Below are positions 50,303 through 60,754 of a stretch of 64,000 nucleotides of DNA, piece after piece. Numbering within the stretch: the stretch's first letter is position 1; each line of letters begins with the position of its first letter. The translations under genes and the position numbers were made by a program. Location of the stretch: IMG/VR virus record IMGVR_UViG_3300042923_000601, positions 124,001 through 188,000 of that record; one strand, written 5' to 3'. Under the pieces are notes generated by a model, which did not search any database, was not told where the DNA came from, and worked only from the letters and a program-made list of their open reading frames with translations. The stretch comes from a virus.

Positions 50303-53300
50303 ATGGCTAAAGAAAACACAGCGGTTAAATCATACGTGGCTAATATCACACAGTCACTACTGCATGCGGGAAAGATCGTTGTTAAGGATGCAATGCCGAC
50401 GATGAGTTCGACGGTAGACAAGAACCAGCAGCTTGTAAAGTCGGGTCTTACTTACACCCGAGAGTTTCTTTCTCACAAAGGCCCTGCCAGTGGTGGATCA
50501 AACAAACTCCTCACTAACGTGATGAAAGACGTTGATGCAATCAAGAAGAATGCATTCGAACGTTTGAAGTCTGGTAAACTGACAGACTTCGATAAGCAAA
50601 CGGATGATCTTGATGATCTGCTCAACATGGGAGGCGAATTCGCGATCGATTGGGGTGACAGTAATGGAGACCCTTTCGCTGACCCGAATGAACCTTGGCT
50701 CAATGATGATACAATGGCGTCGATTAAAGCTGTACGGTCGGCTGCCAAGATTCAGCATGATGGTGATAATATCCGAACCAAAGTAATGGTGGATTCGATT
50801 TATCAGTCTGCTGAACAGGCTGCCAACTACACGGCAAAGACAGCTACCAAGCTTCAAACGATCAAGATGAATATGGCAGCTCAAATGCATACGGAAACTG
50901 TCAAACTGATGGGTAATACAAATGCTCTCCTTCAGAACATGGTTAGTTTCAATAATAACCAAGTCGTAGAGCAGATGAACCGTCAGACGGACTTCTACCA
51001 AGCTGTCATCCTTGAACTTCAAGAGATTAAGGCGTCTGTTAAGATGCCTGAAAAGCAGCAGAGAGGACTTGAAACGTCTGCTGTGGATGAGGTATTCGGT
51101 AGCGGTGGTCTTGATCTGGCAGCCTACGCTAAGCAAATCAAAGGTAACTTCATGAATAGCTCCGTTGGTACCATGCTTGGTATGGGTAAAACGGGTGCTG
51201 ACATGATGGGCGGTAGTGTAATGGATCGCCTGAAGAACGATCCTTTTGGTGTAGTCATTAGTATGCTTGGTGCTGGACTACTCCCTAAGAGCATTGGTTC
51301 GGCGATGAAGAATCTTGACAATTCCTTCTCGGGTCTGATGTCCGCTATGGTACTTAGGCTCAATGGTATGAGAGATAATATCTCGATTCTGGGTGATCTG
51401 TCTCTCCCAAACCTGCTTGGTCTTAATATCGGTCAGAAAAAGACGTTCAATGTGGGTGGTTACCACCGGGAAGCGATGCAATATAACGGTAAAGCAGATA
51501 AAGCGCTGACTGAAGTTATCCCGACCTTACTGAGTCATATTCTCTCCACTCTGCAAGGTACTTCATCCGTTGCTCACTTCGATTACACTACCGGCCGGTT
51601 TAGAGACGGTGCGGCAATAATCAAAGAGAATAATCAACGGGTTAAGGATGCGAAACGTAGTCCTCTGCTGGATGTTAAATCCTCCATGAGACGGTCTCTG
51701 CGTGCATTACCAGGCGGTGATTCAGCAGCTATGGAGAAAGACCTGGACACATTCCTGGAGTATATCGTGGATAGTGGAAAGCTGTACAACCCACGTAAGG
51801 AAACCAGTGCACAAGAAATGAAGAATAAGGGCTTAGACCTTAGTAGTCCTGATGTGTACAACGCCTTGCGGGCGGCATTCCTTAATATGCCTAAGCATTT
51901 ACAGAACACTGCACCACGAGGGGCACTTGAGGGTCGAGGTGCTGGCGACCGTACCATGCGGACAATCGAAAATGATCTGTTTGACACCGGTCTGTCGTCT
52001 GTATATGGTGACTTAACCAAGGTTACTGGCCCGACCGTTAAAGGCCCGGGTGCAATTACACCGGTATCACTCCTGAAAGATATCAAAAATATTCTCATAG
52101 ACGGGATTATCGTCTATGGGGCAGGGAATGTGAACGATCGTAACCCGTCTTCACCTAAGCAGATTCTTAAACGTCGCACGAAGAATCGCCGGGCTAACTC
52201 CGAGGAAGCTCGTGCTGAACTGCAGGCTAGAATTCGGGAAACCGAAGCCAATGGTCCTCGTCCAGAGCTTGATGACATCACAAGAATGCCGTTTGACGAC
52301 ATGCGTACAAGAATGGCTTCGGCTAATAATCCGGGTGACGATCGTGATCGTATGAACTCCGGATTCCTTCGTCGTTTGCTTAATGAACGCAGTATGGTCA
52401 GACGCGCTGGGATGATTCGAGATAAGGTTACCAACCCATCTCAGCTTATTACTGGTATCATTGGCCGTATGGATAGCATGATCTATCGTATGATTTACGG
52501 GAAAGATGATAGTAGTGGTGGAAGTGACGACGCTGACGGCGACGGTGGGGGCGGTGGACGACGCGGTATCATCGGGCGTATCACAGATGCGCTCAGACGT
52601 GGGATGGATAAATCTATCCGGTTTATTGATGCCAAAATCTTCACGCCCATGCATGAGAAGTTCTTCGGTGAACAAGGTCTCTTCACTAAATTTATGGAAA
52701 GCTTCGATCCATTTATTGATAGAATGAAAGAGATGGGTGCTACCGGGTTTAAGAAAGTCACCAAGTTCTTAATGGGTGATAAAAACGCACAGGGATTTTA
52801 TACTGGCGGTGCCCTAGCTGACGTTGGGAACATGTTCGTTGATTTCGGTAATGCTACCCGTAACCTTTTGACCGGTGGCGGTTACACTAGATCAGACGGT
52901 ACCCAAGTTGGTGAGAACGGTCAAAGCGTGTTCTCCTACGTGAAGCAGTACTCCAAAGCCTTATTTGAGAATATCAAAGTGGGGTTGTTTGGGGAAAAGA
53001 AGGAGATCATCAAAGAGGATGGTACTGTTGTCCTCCAGCATGATGGAACCGGTCTGTTTAACGGTGTTGTAGATAGCCTTAAGAACTCTATGAGCGTTTT
53101 CACCTCGATGTTTAAAACCAAAGAGGGCGAAGACCCAAGTGATGTTCAGAAGACTGTTGATAAGTGGAAGGGTGAGCTGAAAGGTTTCCTTCCAAAAGGT
53201 ATTGCCGGTGGAACCGCTGGTATGATGGCAAGCATGTTGTTACCGGGCGGACCAATCCTCGGCGCAATGCTTGGTTCCACATTAGCGTTTGCTTCACACT

Positions 53301-56300
53301 CCAGTCAGTTCCGTGAGATGCTCTTTGGTAACGAAGAGGCCGGAAAAGACGGTATGATTCCAAAGAAATACGTGGACGGGTTCAAGAAATACTTCCCTTC
53401 CATGAGTGCTGGTGGGCTCCTTGGTATGGTTGGTAGCGTTGTACTCCCGGGCGGTCCACTACTTGGACTGATGCTGGGATCATCTATCGGCTATGCATCT
53501 AAGTCTGAACGAGTACAGGAACTCCTCTTTGGTAAAGAAGAGGATGGTAAGGTTATCAAAGAAGGTTTGCTCGGTTCGAAATTCAAGGGCAACCTCAAAA
53601 AGTTCTTCCCTAACATGGGTGCTGGCGGTATCATGGGTATGATCGGTAGTGCATTCCTCCCAGGGGGTCCACTTATTGGTCTGATGCTCGGTTCTGCTGC
53701 TGGATTTGCATCCAAGTCAGAAGCCATCAAGGAGATGCTATTCGGTAAAGAGGAAGACGGTAAGGTAACGAAAAAGGGTTTGTTCTCCCCTGCTACACAA
53801 GCGAAGCTTAAAAAGGCTCTCCCAGTGGGCGTCCTTGGTGGACTTGCAGGTGTTGTTTCCGGCACCGTCGGATTCTTATCCCCAGCAGGACCATTACTCG
53901 GTGCTATGCTCGGAGCCACACTGGCTATCGCTGGTACGGGCGACAAATTCAAAGACATGATCTTTGGTAAGTATGACCCTGAAGAAGAGAAACGTAAGGG
54001 CGGAGCACTTGGCCGCATACGTGACTTTATGAAAACTGAACTGTTCGACCCATTCCGTGAGTGGAGAAAGAAGAAAGGTCTTCAGGTACAGGACTGGTTC
54101 ATGGAATCCGTTCGTAAGCCATTTGAGGCCGCTCTTGATCCATTCAAGCAGGCTATGGGTATGATTGGAACGAAGTTCAGAGATTCATTCGTTGAACTGA
54201 AAGACAGCTTTAAGGGTGCAATCAACCGCGTGTTTGAAAAGAGCGTCGGTGCGCCTTTAGGTGAACTGGTTAAGAAATACATTACCGATCCAATGAAGGG
54301 TGTGCTTGATAAACTCTTTAACGCTATCGGTAAAGGACTCGCTGTAATTGCAACTTCTCCAATCAAGTTCATGACACGCGTTGCGAATAGTGTACTTGAA
54401 AAAGAGGAAGATGAAAAGAAAACAGACAAGTCCGATAAGAAGAAAAAGTCGTTCCGTGATCGGTTTGAAGGTGCAATGGGCAGCCTTAACGGTGCTTACA
54501 TTGGATTCCTTGACTCCATGAAACCTGCAAAGGATAAAGCAGTTAAGGATACCAAAGAGAAAGCTGCTTCTGCATCCAATCAAGTACGTAGAGTCGCTAC
54601 CAATATTAAGGGAAGTCTCCTTAATCTGATTGGTCGATTGAAGTTTGATCCTAAGACGGGCGACGTTATCGTAGACACTGAGCAAGAAGGTGCTGCACAT
54701 ACGGATCAAGGCGTTCGCGTAGATGCTAAGGCGAACTCCACTGTCCCAAATAACGCTGTATTACCACCAACAGCTCCTCAGCCAGAGAACCTTGCTACAA
54801 AAGCTATTGAGGAAGCAAAGGCGGAGTCTGACAAAAATACGGGCCTGGGCACAGGAGAAAAACCACCCCATTCTTCATCTGGTATAAACGGATTGTTCTT
54901 TGACGGTGTGGTTACCTTGTCCGGAGAACTTGATCTCAAGAAACTTGGTTCACACGTTGAGACCACAAATAAGAACGTCCAAACCATTCGTGACGAGGTT
55001 CATGGTCAACTGAACGGTGTGGGCTGGAACTTGCAGTACATTGCAAATATCTTAACCGATGTATACGGGTCACCATCAACTTCCCCTGAAGAGATGGAGA
55101 AACGTGGTAACAAACGTCGTAAAGGGTTCTTCGGTAGAATGACAGATATGCTTAGAAACCCTGTTAAGGCATTCGGTGGACTTTTGAAAGACCTGGTTAC
55201 AGCCCCATTTAAGATGGTAACATCCCTTACGAAGAGTCTCATCGGTGGGATTGTTGGTACTGTCAAGAATGTTATCGGTCCGATCCTAAGACTCCCGGCT
55301 GAAATCGTTAAGATCACTGGTAAAGTCATTGGTACGGTAGGAAGAGTGTTTGCAACCGCACTTGATATGGTTGCACCAGCCGTTAAGGGTATTCTGACCA
55401 CCATTGGCACAGCCACGACTTCAATCATGAAGGGTGCGGGTAAGCTTCTGGTTGGAGCAGCTGACGGGCTAGGAAGAATTATAGCTGGCGCGGGTAAAAC
55501 CGTAGGTTCAGCAATCGCATTAGTAGGCGACTTTGCTCGCCACACCATACCTAAACTCACCAGCGCGCTTGGTCGTTTGACTGGTGTAGTGGGCGACGTT
55601 GTTGTGGGTATTGGTAAGTTTGCTAAAGATATGGTACTTGGCAGTATTCGAGGTGTTGCGAATCTCTTTAAGAAGATTCCGACCCTGACAAAATCGGTTC
55701 AGCAAGTATACGTTGCTGGCGGTACGCTGGATACTGTTAAATCCGTAACAACCATCAAGGAGATTCATACACTGGAACGCTTGGTTAACATTGGTCCACC
55801 TCCGATTGCACCGGGTTCGATTATGAGACGAGTTGCTCGTCGACAGAGTCATGCATCCGGCCTTGACGTCGTACCATACGATAACTACCAAGCCAACCTC
55901 CACCGTGGGGAAATGGTTGTACCGGGCGAACAAGCCAACTTGCTCCGTATTGCAGCAGGTGAATCTCCAGTTCCGATCAGTACAACAAAAGGTCTTCGTG
56001 GTATCAAGAATCAACTCAGCAATAAAATTGGTCAAGCCGTTCAAAAATCTCCAGTATTGCGTAACTTTAGTAAATTTGGTCGCATGCTGAGACGCTTTAC
56101 CTCTAACTTCATTCGTCCAATGTTCCCTCGTATTGATTATCTGGCAAAACAAATCGAGCGAGTTAACACTGAGGACGGATTCAATCAGGCACACATTGGA
56201 TTACTGAATGATATCGCGGTAAGTAACATCCAGATTCTCAACGCGATTGGTGCCAAGCAAAAAGATTCCCTGTGGGATATGCTGAAGGGATTACTAACGG

Positions 56301-59300
56301 GTCTTGGTTCACTCCTTAACCCACTTAAATTCCTTAAAGGATTCCCGGGTAGCTTAATTGACCGACTCCGGTCAACATTCCCATCTCTGAACTGTCCGTG
56401 CCCAACCCCAACCGGTGGCGGTGGAGGCGGTGGGGGAGGCGGTACTCGCACTGTCATTGTAGGTGGTGCTACAAAATCTGGTTCTGGCACGAAAACAACA
56501 TCCTCTGATACTAGAGGTCGTCAGACTCCTGAACGTGGACCAAGCACCTCGCCTACAGTCAAGCCAGGTACAAAAGCACCTAGTCGTACGGTTATACCGG
56601 GTCCAGGTCGCACTACACCTACGGAGCCTACTCCGATACGCACGGTTGTGCCAGGTACTCAAGAGACAGTAACACCTGCAGGGCCTAGAATAGTGAACCC
56701 ATCACGTAATACACCTGCTGAGCCAACTCCTCTTAGACCTGCAGCATCTGCTTCTACCACATTAACAAATGCATTTAATGACATCCAAGCTAGAAAATTG
56801 ATGTTCCAGCCGCAGACTCTGCAACTTGCTGCTACTGGCACTGACGGTGCAGTAATGTACAGCCCTCTGGGGTCGAACTCACCTGTTATGTCCGCTGGTT
56901 CGAATTCAGGCAACATCGTTCAGTTCAGAGGTAGCACATCTTCAACTGGATCATCATATGCGGGTGGATCAAGTAGCACTGGTGGGCCACGTGTACCATC
57001 CAACCTTAGGGTCTTGAACCCAACTGCTACAGTATCAACCGCACCTCCTATCACTGTAGATTCAGCAGGTCGAATCATCAGAAATCCGCAAATCGTACCA
57101 TCTACTCCAGTGACCGTGTCTGGTACAGGTAAGATCAACCGGATTGCAGGTGCTACTGAACCGACTGTGACTTCATCTAATAATGTAGTGACATTCGGGT
57201 CAAAGGCAGCTAAGAGTACGACAGCACCAATTACGGTTGATGGGACAGGGCGAATTATTATCAACACAAACGCCGTGTCATCGGGTAAAGTCGTAGACTT
57301 CGCTCCACGTACAGGCGGCCCGTTTATCAATCAAAATGCCCCATTGACAGTAGATTCAGCTGGTAGAATTACCCGTACTGCCACAAACGTAGTTGAATTC
57401 AATGGTGCAAAATCGGGTACTTCAACATCATCAAGCGTCATGAAAGTTCCTAATGGCGCAGCTGCATATGCACCACTGATTGACACAGCTACTGGGTTTA
57501 GTAAGTGGCTTCCAGCAATTGGCCAGGCTGTGCAGTATGGCGATGCATTAAGACAAGTCGTTGTGGCTGAAGACAAGAATAAAGCATTCTCAGGTGCGCT
57601 AGGGACAATCTCTGGTGGTACTATGGGGGCTGAAATCGGTGCTGCCGTTGGTGGTCCATACGCTCCAGTAACAGGGGCGCTCGGCGGACTGCTAGGCATG
57701 TTTGTGGGTAAAGAGGCCATGGTTGCTATGCATGATAAAGTAACTAAGGGTGTAGACTGGCCGAAGCTTGCATTAAACGTCACCCACGGCATTCAAGATT
57801 ATATCTTCACACCTGTAACAGACACCGTATCAAATATTGGCAAGCGTCTTTCATCTCTGGGTAAAGCTATGGGTGATACATGGGATGCAATTGCCAAGGA
57901 AGGGATAACGTGGGGTACAATAAAGGATAAAATGTTTAGTGCTACCACTTTATTCACGAAGATCACCAATGGAATATCAGATGGGGCTACTAACCTCTGG
58001 AACAAGATTACCGGTAAGGAAGATAAGGAGGAGGAAACTACTCCAACTTGGAAGCCTTTAAACACACCTTCTGGTAATACGCTTACTGACGCGATTACGA
58101 ATTACATGAACGGCAGTAAGACCGAGACCAAGAAGGCTGAAACACCGGCTCCGAAATCTGTTGTCTTTAAGCCTGTCACTACAACTAAACCCCAACCTAA
58201 AATCACTGATTTCCTACTGGGTGGTAAAGGCGGCGAATCTAGTGAGGCGAAACAATACTTGCTCCCATCTTCGATCGGAAATGCATCCACTCTCAACACG
58301 TATGCGAATGGGACAGCAAGTACAATCGGTAGTCTGGCACCAGCAGCTGTAATCAACAGTGTACCTCATATTTCACAGCTGAGTACGGGTGTCAAAACCC
58401 AGAAGTTCGGTAAAACGAAAGATACACTGGGTGATTCCGGATGTGCACCTGCGGTAGCTGCGATGGCGTTGTCTGCTATTATTGGACGCCAAGTAACGAT
58501 CACAGAGATGGCAAATCTGGCGGCAAGCAAAGGATTTAAGGTTGGTTTTAACGGCACTAACCCTCTCTTCTTTAAGTATCTGGAGAAGGATTATCCAGTT
58601 CGTGTGACTAACGTCACCGGCCAATCCATGTCTAAACGAGTCCTGAAAGCACTGCAAGATGGACACCTCGTCATCTTGATGGGTGGTGGACAGGATAAAA
58701 CGGACGCCTTGACCAGAAGCACTGGGTCATCGACTCCATTTGGATCGGTTGCTCACTATGTACTGGCCACAGGCTACGATCAAACGAAGAACCGAATCAC
58801 CGTAAATGATCCATTGTCAAAATCGGGTAGTGACACTTACAACCTGACATCCACATTGGCATCTTCTACCGGCGCGTTCGTCATTCAATCACGCTCGTCT
58901 GGAATGGGAGCCTTCAGCTTGAGAGATATGGACAAATTCCTTCCTGGTTTGACCATGCCTATGCTGGGTAAAGGTGATGATACAGACGCTGGTATCCGTA
59001 GTGAATTCGGGTATGCTATCGGTAAGGGTAAGTCTGACATTACCGTAGATGACATCCGAATGATTAAAAAGCTGGGTGCAGAGTACGGCGTTAACCCGCA
59101 TTTATGGCTTGCACTGGCTGAAGTTGAAAGTGGCTGGAACTCGAAAGCAGAGAACTCCAAGTCTTCTGCTAAGGGTTGGGGTCAAGTTATTAAGGGTACT
59201 GGTAAGTGGTTGTATACTGACAAGCTTAAACTCGGCTCCTACTACGACCATGATACAATGGCTCTTGACAAAGAAACAAATGCTAGAATGTCGATGTACT

Positions 59301-60685
59301 ACTTGGCATCTAACATCAAGTCCCATAGTGGTAATATTGACCGTGCCTTGATCCGTTACAACGGTAATGAGCTAGGTCAAGAATATCCAAACCGGGTATC
59401 CAAATATCTGAGGGAGAACTCTGGTCTGACCTTCGCAGATGTAGGCAACGTTGAAGCCACTGGTGTAAACACCTACAACGGAAGCAGTGATTCCAGCACT
59501 CCAGTAGATGATGGTAAAATCCGTTCAATGTCTGACTTGATGACAAACATCACCAGCACTCTCACATCTCTGACAACGGATCGATACGGTATTGATGTTA
59601 CGAAGTTGCTGAGTGGCGTGGATGAATTATTTGGCCTCGTTGATCCACTTAACGACGGCACAATGTCATCTGACTCATCCTCTAGCGCTTCGTCTAGCAC
59701 TATTGCATGGAACCCTAATGCATCCTCAAGTAGCGATGACGGAAAAGCCGGAGAGTATAAGAACTACATCTTGAGTAAATACACCAACCTGAAGGGCGAT
59801 ACTGACATGCACGAGTTCTTGGCGCAGCGTATCAGTAATCTGGCTTCAGCATATGGTAAATCCGTCGATGTAACAAGCGGCTGGAGAAGTGCTCAGGAGC
59901 AACAAAGACTGATCACGGAATGGCGTCAACGTAACCCAGGGGCGTCCGATACTGAACGTCGTAAATGGGTTGCTGATCCAGGTCAAAGTAAGCATGACAT
60001 TGGCCTTGCAGCAGACTTAGCAGGTTGGATCAAGCAAGTTCCAGCTGCTGAGCTTGCCAAGTATGGTCTCTGGAAGCCAATGTCGAATGAGGACTGGCAC
60101 TTTGAACCAATTGAAACGAAGGCTATTGGGCGGGATAAGCAAGAATATCTGCGTTCAATCTTCGGTCAACCTTATAGTCCTGCAACTGGATATGAAAAGT
60201 ATCTACAGGCAGGGTTTGGCAAGGGTGGAACACCTAAGCCTGTTCTTAAAGCCGTCTCGGTTGGTAAAGAACTGCCGGTTGTTGGTAATGGTATCGGCGA
60301 TCCTGACAGTAATCCGGGTGCTGTTGTAAACGGTGCGCCTAGTGCGGCTGAATATGCAGCAAATGCCCAGCTTGCAGCGTCCTACTTCATGCCATCCTCA
60401 TCTTCACGTGCTGGAGGAGGGGACGATCAAGTCGTTGCTCTGCTGAAAACCATCATCGATCGCTTGGATAGTCTGGTTAATATTTCAGCCGAATCCAAAA
60501 CCATCTTCAAAAACCTTGCATCATCCCTTATGAATGGAACAATTTCTCAAGAAAGTGGTTCGCCAACGGTAGCCATCATCCGCCCTTCTAGCCAAACACA
60601 ATCAACAAATCCTATGATAGATGGGCAGGGACGGTCTCCGTCTAAATCAAGTATTATGGCGGCCATAGCTGCGGGAACAAGATAA
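50303..60685 (+). CDS. Tape measure protein with C39-like, SLT and M15/VanY-like cell-wall enzyme domains (3460 aa)
   Basis: ACAGGAGG lies 7 bases before the ATG. The protein spans the tail lumen, sets tail length and is injected ahead of DNA. Glycine-rich hydrophobic repeats of the LPGGPLLGxMLGSxxG kind occur four times at ~965-1220, separated by F(P)xMxAGG units. The tape-measure hallmark DVVPYDNYQANLHRGEMVVP lies near 1855-1875. Gly/Ser/Thr/Pro-rich linkers fill ~2035-2390. Then come a C39-like peptidase fold (~2690-2860; GDSGCAP with Cys2714, AHYVLATG with His2818, NDP), a transglycosylase SLT domain (~2920-3040; VESGW with catalytic Glu2942, AKGWGQ) and an M15 D,D-carboxypeptidase-like domain (~3185-3270; SGWRS, SKHDIGLAAD with His3231 and Asp3238, DWHFEP with His3266). 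At about 1.5 A per residue it would specify a tail near 0.5 micrometre if the whole chain is ruler. Confidence 0.9.
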   Translation: MAKENTAVKSYVANITQSLLHAGKIVVKDAMPTMSSTVDKNQQLVKSGLTYTREFLSHKGPASGGSNKLLTNVMKDVDAIKKNAFERLKSGKLTDFDKQTDDLDDLLNMGGEFAIDWGDSNGDPFADPNEPWLNDDTMASIKAVRSAAKIQHDGDNIRTKVMVDSIYQSAEQAANYTAKTATKLQTIKMNMAAQMHTETVKLMGNTNALLQNMVSFNNNQVVEQMNRQTDFYQAVILELQEIKASVKMPEKQQRGLETSAVDEVFGSGGLDLAAYAKQIKGNFMNSSVGTMLGMGKTGADMMGGSVMDRLKNDPFGVVISMLGAGLLPKSIGSAMKNLDNSFSGLMSAMVLRLNGMRDNISILGDLSLPNLLGLNIGQKKTFNVGGYHREAMQYNGKADKALTEVIPTLLSHILSTLQGTSSVAHFDYTTGRFRDGAAIIKENNQRVKDAKRSPLLDVKSSMRRSLRALPGGDSAAMEKDLDTFLEYIVDSGKLYNPRKETSAQEMKNKGLDLSSPDVYNALRAAFLNMPKHLQNTAPRGALEGRGAGDRTMRTIENDLFDTGLSSVYGDLTKVTGPTVKGPGAITPVSLLKDIKNILIDGIIVYGAGNVNDRNPSSPKQILKRRTKNRRANSEEARAELQARIRETEANGPRPELDDITRMPFDDMRTRMASANNPGDDRDRMNSGFLRRLLNERSMVRRAGMIRDKVTNPSQLITGIIGRMDSMIYRMIYGKDDSSGGSDDADGDGGGGGRRGIIGRITDALRRGMDKSIRFIDAKIFTPMHEKFFGEQGLFTKFMESFDPFIDRMKEMGATGFKKVTKFLMGDKNAQGFYTGGALADVGNMFVDFGNATRNLLTGGGYTRSDGTQVGENGQSVFSYVKQYSKALFENIKVGLFGEKKEIIKEDGTVVLQHDGTGLFNGVVDSLKNSMSVFTSMFKTKEGEDPSDVQKTVDKWKGELKGFLPKGIAGGTAGMMASMLLPGGPILGAMLGSTLAFASHSSQFREMLFGNEEAGKDGMIPKKYVDGFKKYFPSMSAGGLLGMVGSVVLPGGPLLGLMLGSSIGYASKSERVQELLFGKEEDGKVIKEGLLGSKFKGNLKKFFPNMGAGGIMGMIGSAFLPGGPLIGLMLGSAAGFASKSEAIKEMLFGKEEDGKVTKKGLFSPATQAKLKKALPVGVLGGLAGVVSGTVGFLSPAGPLLGAMLGATLAIAGTGDKFKDMIFGKYDPEEEKRKGGALGRIRDFMKTELFDPFREWRKKKGLQVQDWFMESVRKPFEAALDPFKQAMGMIGTKFRDSFVELKDSFKGAINRVFEKSVGAPLGELVKKYITDPMKGVLDKLFNAIGKGLAVIATSPIKFMTRVANSVLEKEEDEKKTDKSDKKKKSFRDRFEGAMGSLNGAYIGFLDSMKPAKDKAVKDTKEKAASASNQVRRVATNIKGSLLNLIGRLKFDPKTGDVIVDTEQEGAAHTDQGVRVDAKANSTVPNNAVLPPTAPQPENLATKAIEEAKAESDKNTGLGTGEKPPHSSSGINGLFFDGVVTLSGELDLKKLGSHVETTNKNVQTIRDEVHGQLNGVGWNLQYIANILTDVYGSPSTSPEEMEKRGNKRRKGFFGRMTDMLRNPVKAFGGLLKDLVTAPFKMVTSLTKSLIGGIVGTVKNVIGPILRLPAEIVKITGKVIGTVGRVFATALDMVAPAVKGILTTIGTATTSIMKGAGKLLVGAADGLGRIIAGAGKTVGSAIALVGDFARHTIPKLTSALGRLTGVVGDVVVGIGKFAKDMVLGSIRGVANLFKKIPTLTKSVQQVYVAGGTLDTVKSVTTIKEIHTLERLVNIGPPPIAPGSIMRRVARRQSHASGLDVVPYDNYQANLHRGEMVVPGEQANLLRIAAGESPVPISTTKGLRGIKNQLSNKIGQAVQKSPVLRNFSKFGRMLRRFTSNFIRPMFPRIDYLAKQIERVNTEDGFNQAHIGLLNDIAVSNIQILNAIGAKQKDSLWDMLKGLLTGLGSLLNPLKFLKGFPGSLIDRLRSTFPSLNCPCPTPTGGGGGGGGGGTRTVIVGGATKSGSGTKTTSSDTRGRQTPERGPSTSPTVKPGTKAPSRTVIPGPGRTTPTEPTPIRTVVPGTQETVTPAGPRIVNPSRNTPAEPTPLRPAASASTTLTNAFNDIQARKLMFQPQTLQLAATGTDGAVMYSPLGSNSPVMSAGSNSGNIVQFRGSTSSTGSSYAGGSSSTGGPRVPSNLRVLNPTATVSTAPPITVDSAGRIIRNPQIVPSTPVTVSGTGKINRIAGATEPTVTSSNNVVTFGSKAAKSTTAPITVDGTGRIIINTNAVSSGKVVDFAPRTGGPFINQNAPLTVDSAGRITRTATNVVEFNGAKSGTSTSSSVMKVPNGAAAYAPLIDTATGFSKWLPAIGQAVQYGDALRQVVVAEDKNKAFSGALGTISGGTMGAEIGAAVGGPYAPVTGALGGLLGMFVGKEAMVAMHDKVTKGVDWPKLALNVTHGIQDYIFTPVTDTVSNIGKRLSSLGKAMGDTWDAIAKEGITWGTIKDKMFSATTLFTKITNGISDGATNLWNKITGKEDKEEETTPTWKPLNTPSGNTLTDAITNYMNGSKTETKKAETPAPKSVVFKPVTTTKPQPKITDFLLGGKGGESSEAKQYLLPSSIGNASTLNTYANGTASTIGSLAPAAVINSVPHISQLSTGVKTQKFGKTKDTLGDSGCAPAVAAMALSAIIGRQVTITEMANLAASKGFKVGFNGTNPLFFKYLEKDYPVRVTNVTGQSMSKRVLKALQDGHLVILMGGGQDKTDALTRSTGSSTPFGSVAHYVLATGYDQTKNRITVNDPLSKSGSDTYNLTSTLASSTGAFVIQSRSSGMGAFSLRDMDKFLPGLTMPMLGKGDDTDAGIRSEFGYAIGKGKSDITVDDIRMIKKLGAEYGVNPHLWLALAEVESGWNSKAENSKSSAKGWGQVIKGTGKWLYTDKLKLGSYYDHDTMALDKETNARMSMYYLASNIKSHSGNIDRALIRYNGNELGQEYPNRVSKYLRENSGLTFADVGNVEATGVNTYNGSSDSSTPVDDGKIRSMSDLMTNITSTLTSLTTDRYGIDVTKLLSGVDELFGLVDPLNDGTMSSDSSSSASSSTIAWNPNASSSSDDGKAGEYKNYILSKYTNLKGDTDMHEFLAQRISNLASAYGKSVDVTSGWRSAQEQQRLITEWRQRNPGASDTERRKWVADPGQSKHDIGLAADLAGWIKQVPAAELAKYGLWKPMSNEDWHFEPIETKAIGRDKQEYLRSIFGQPYSPATGYEKYLQAGFGKGGTPKPVLKAVSVGKELPVVGNGIGDPDSNPGAVVNGAPSAAEYAANAQLAASYFMPSSSSRAGGGDDQVVALLKTIIDRLDSLVNISAESKTIFKNLASSLMNGTISQESGSPTVAIIRPSSQTQSTNPMIDGQGRSPSKSSIMAAIAAGTR

Positions 60686-60697
60686 TAAGGGACGGAG

Positions 60698-60728
60698 GAC
60701 GGAGGGTTAACACCCTTCGTCTTTCCTT
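60698..60728 (+). terminator. Terminator after tape measure gene
   Basis: 10-bp stem GACGGAGGGT / ACCCTTCGTC with one G-T pair, followed by TTTCCTTAT. Confidence 0.7.
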
Positions 60729-60754
60729 ATATTCGAATGAACGAGGTGAGTAAT

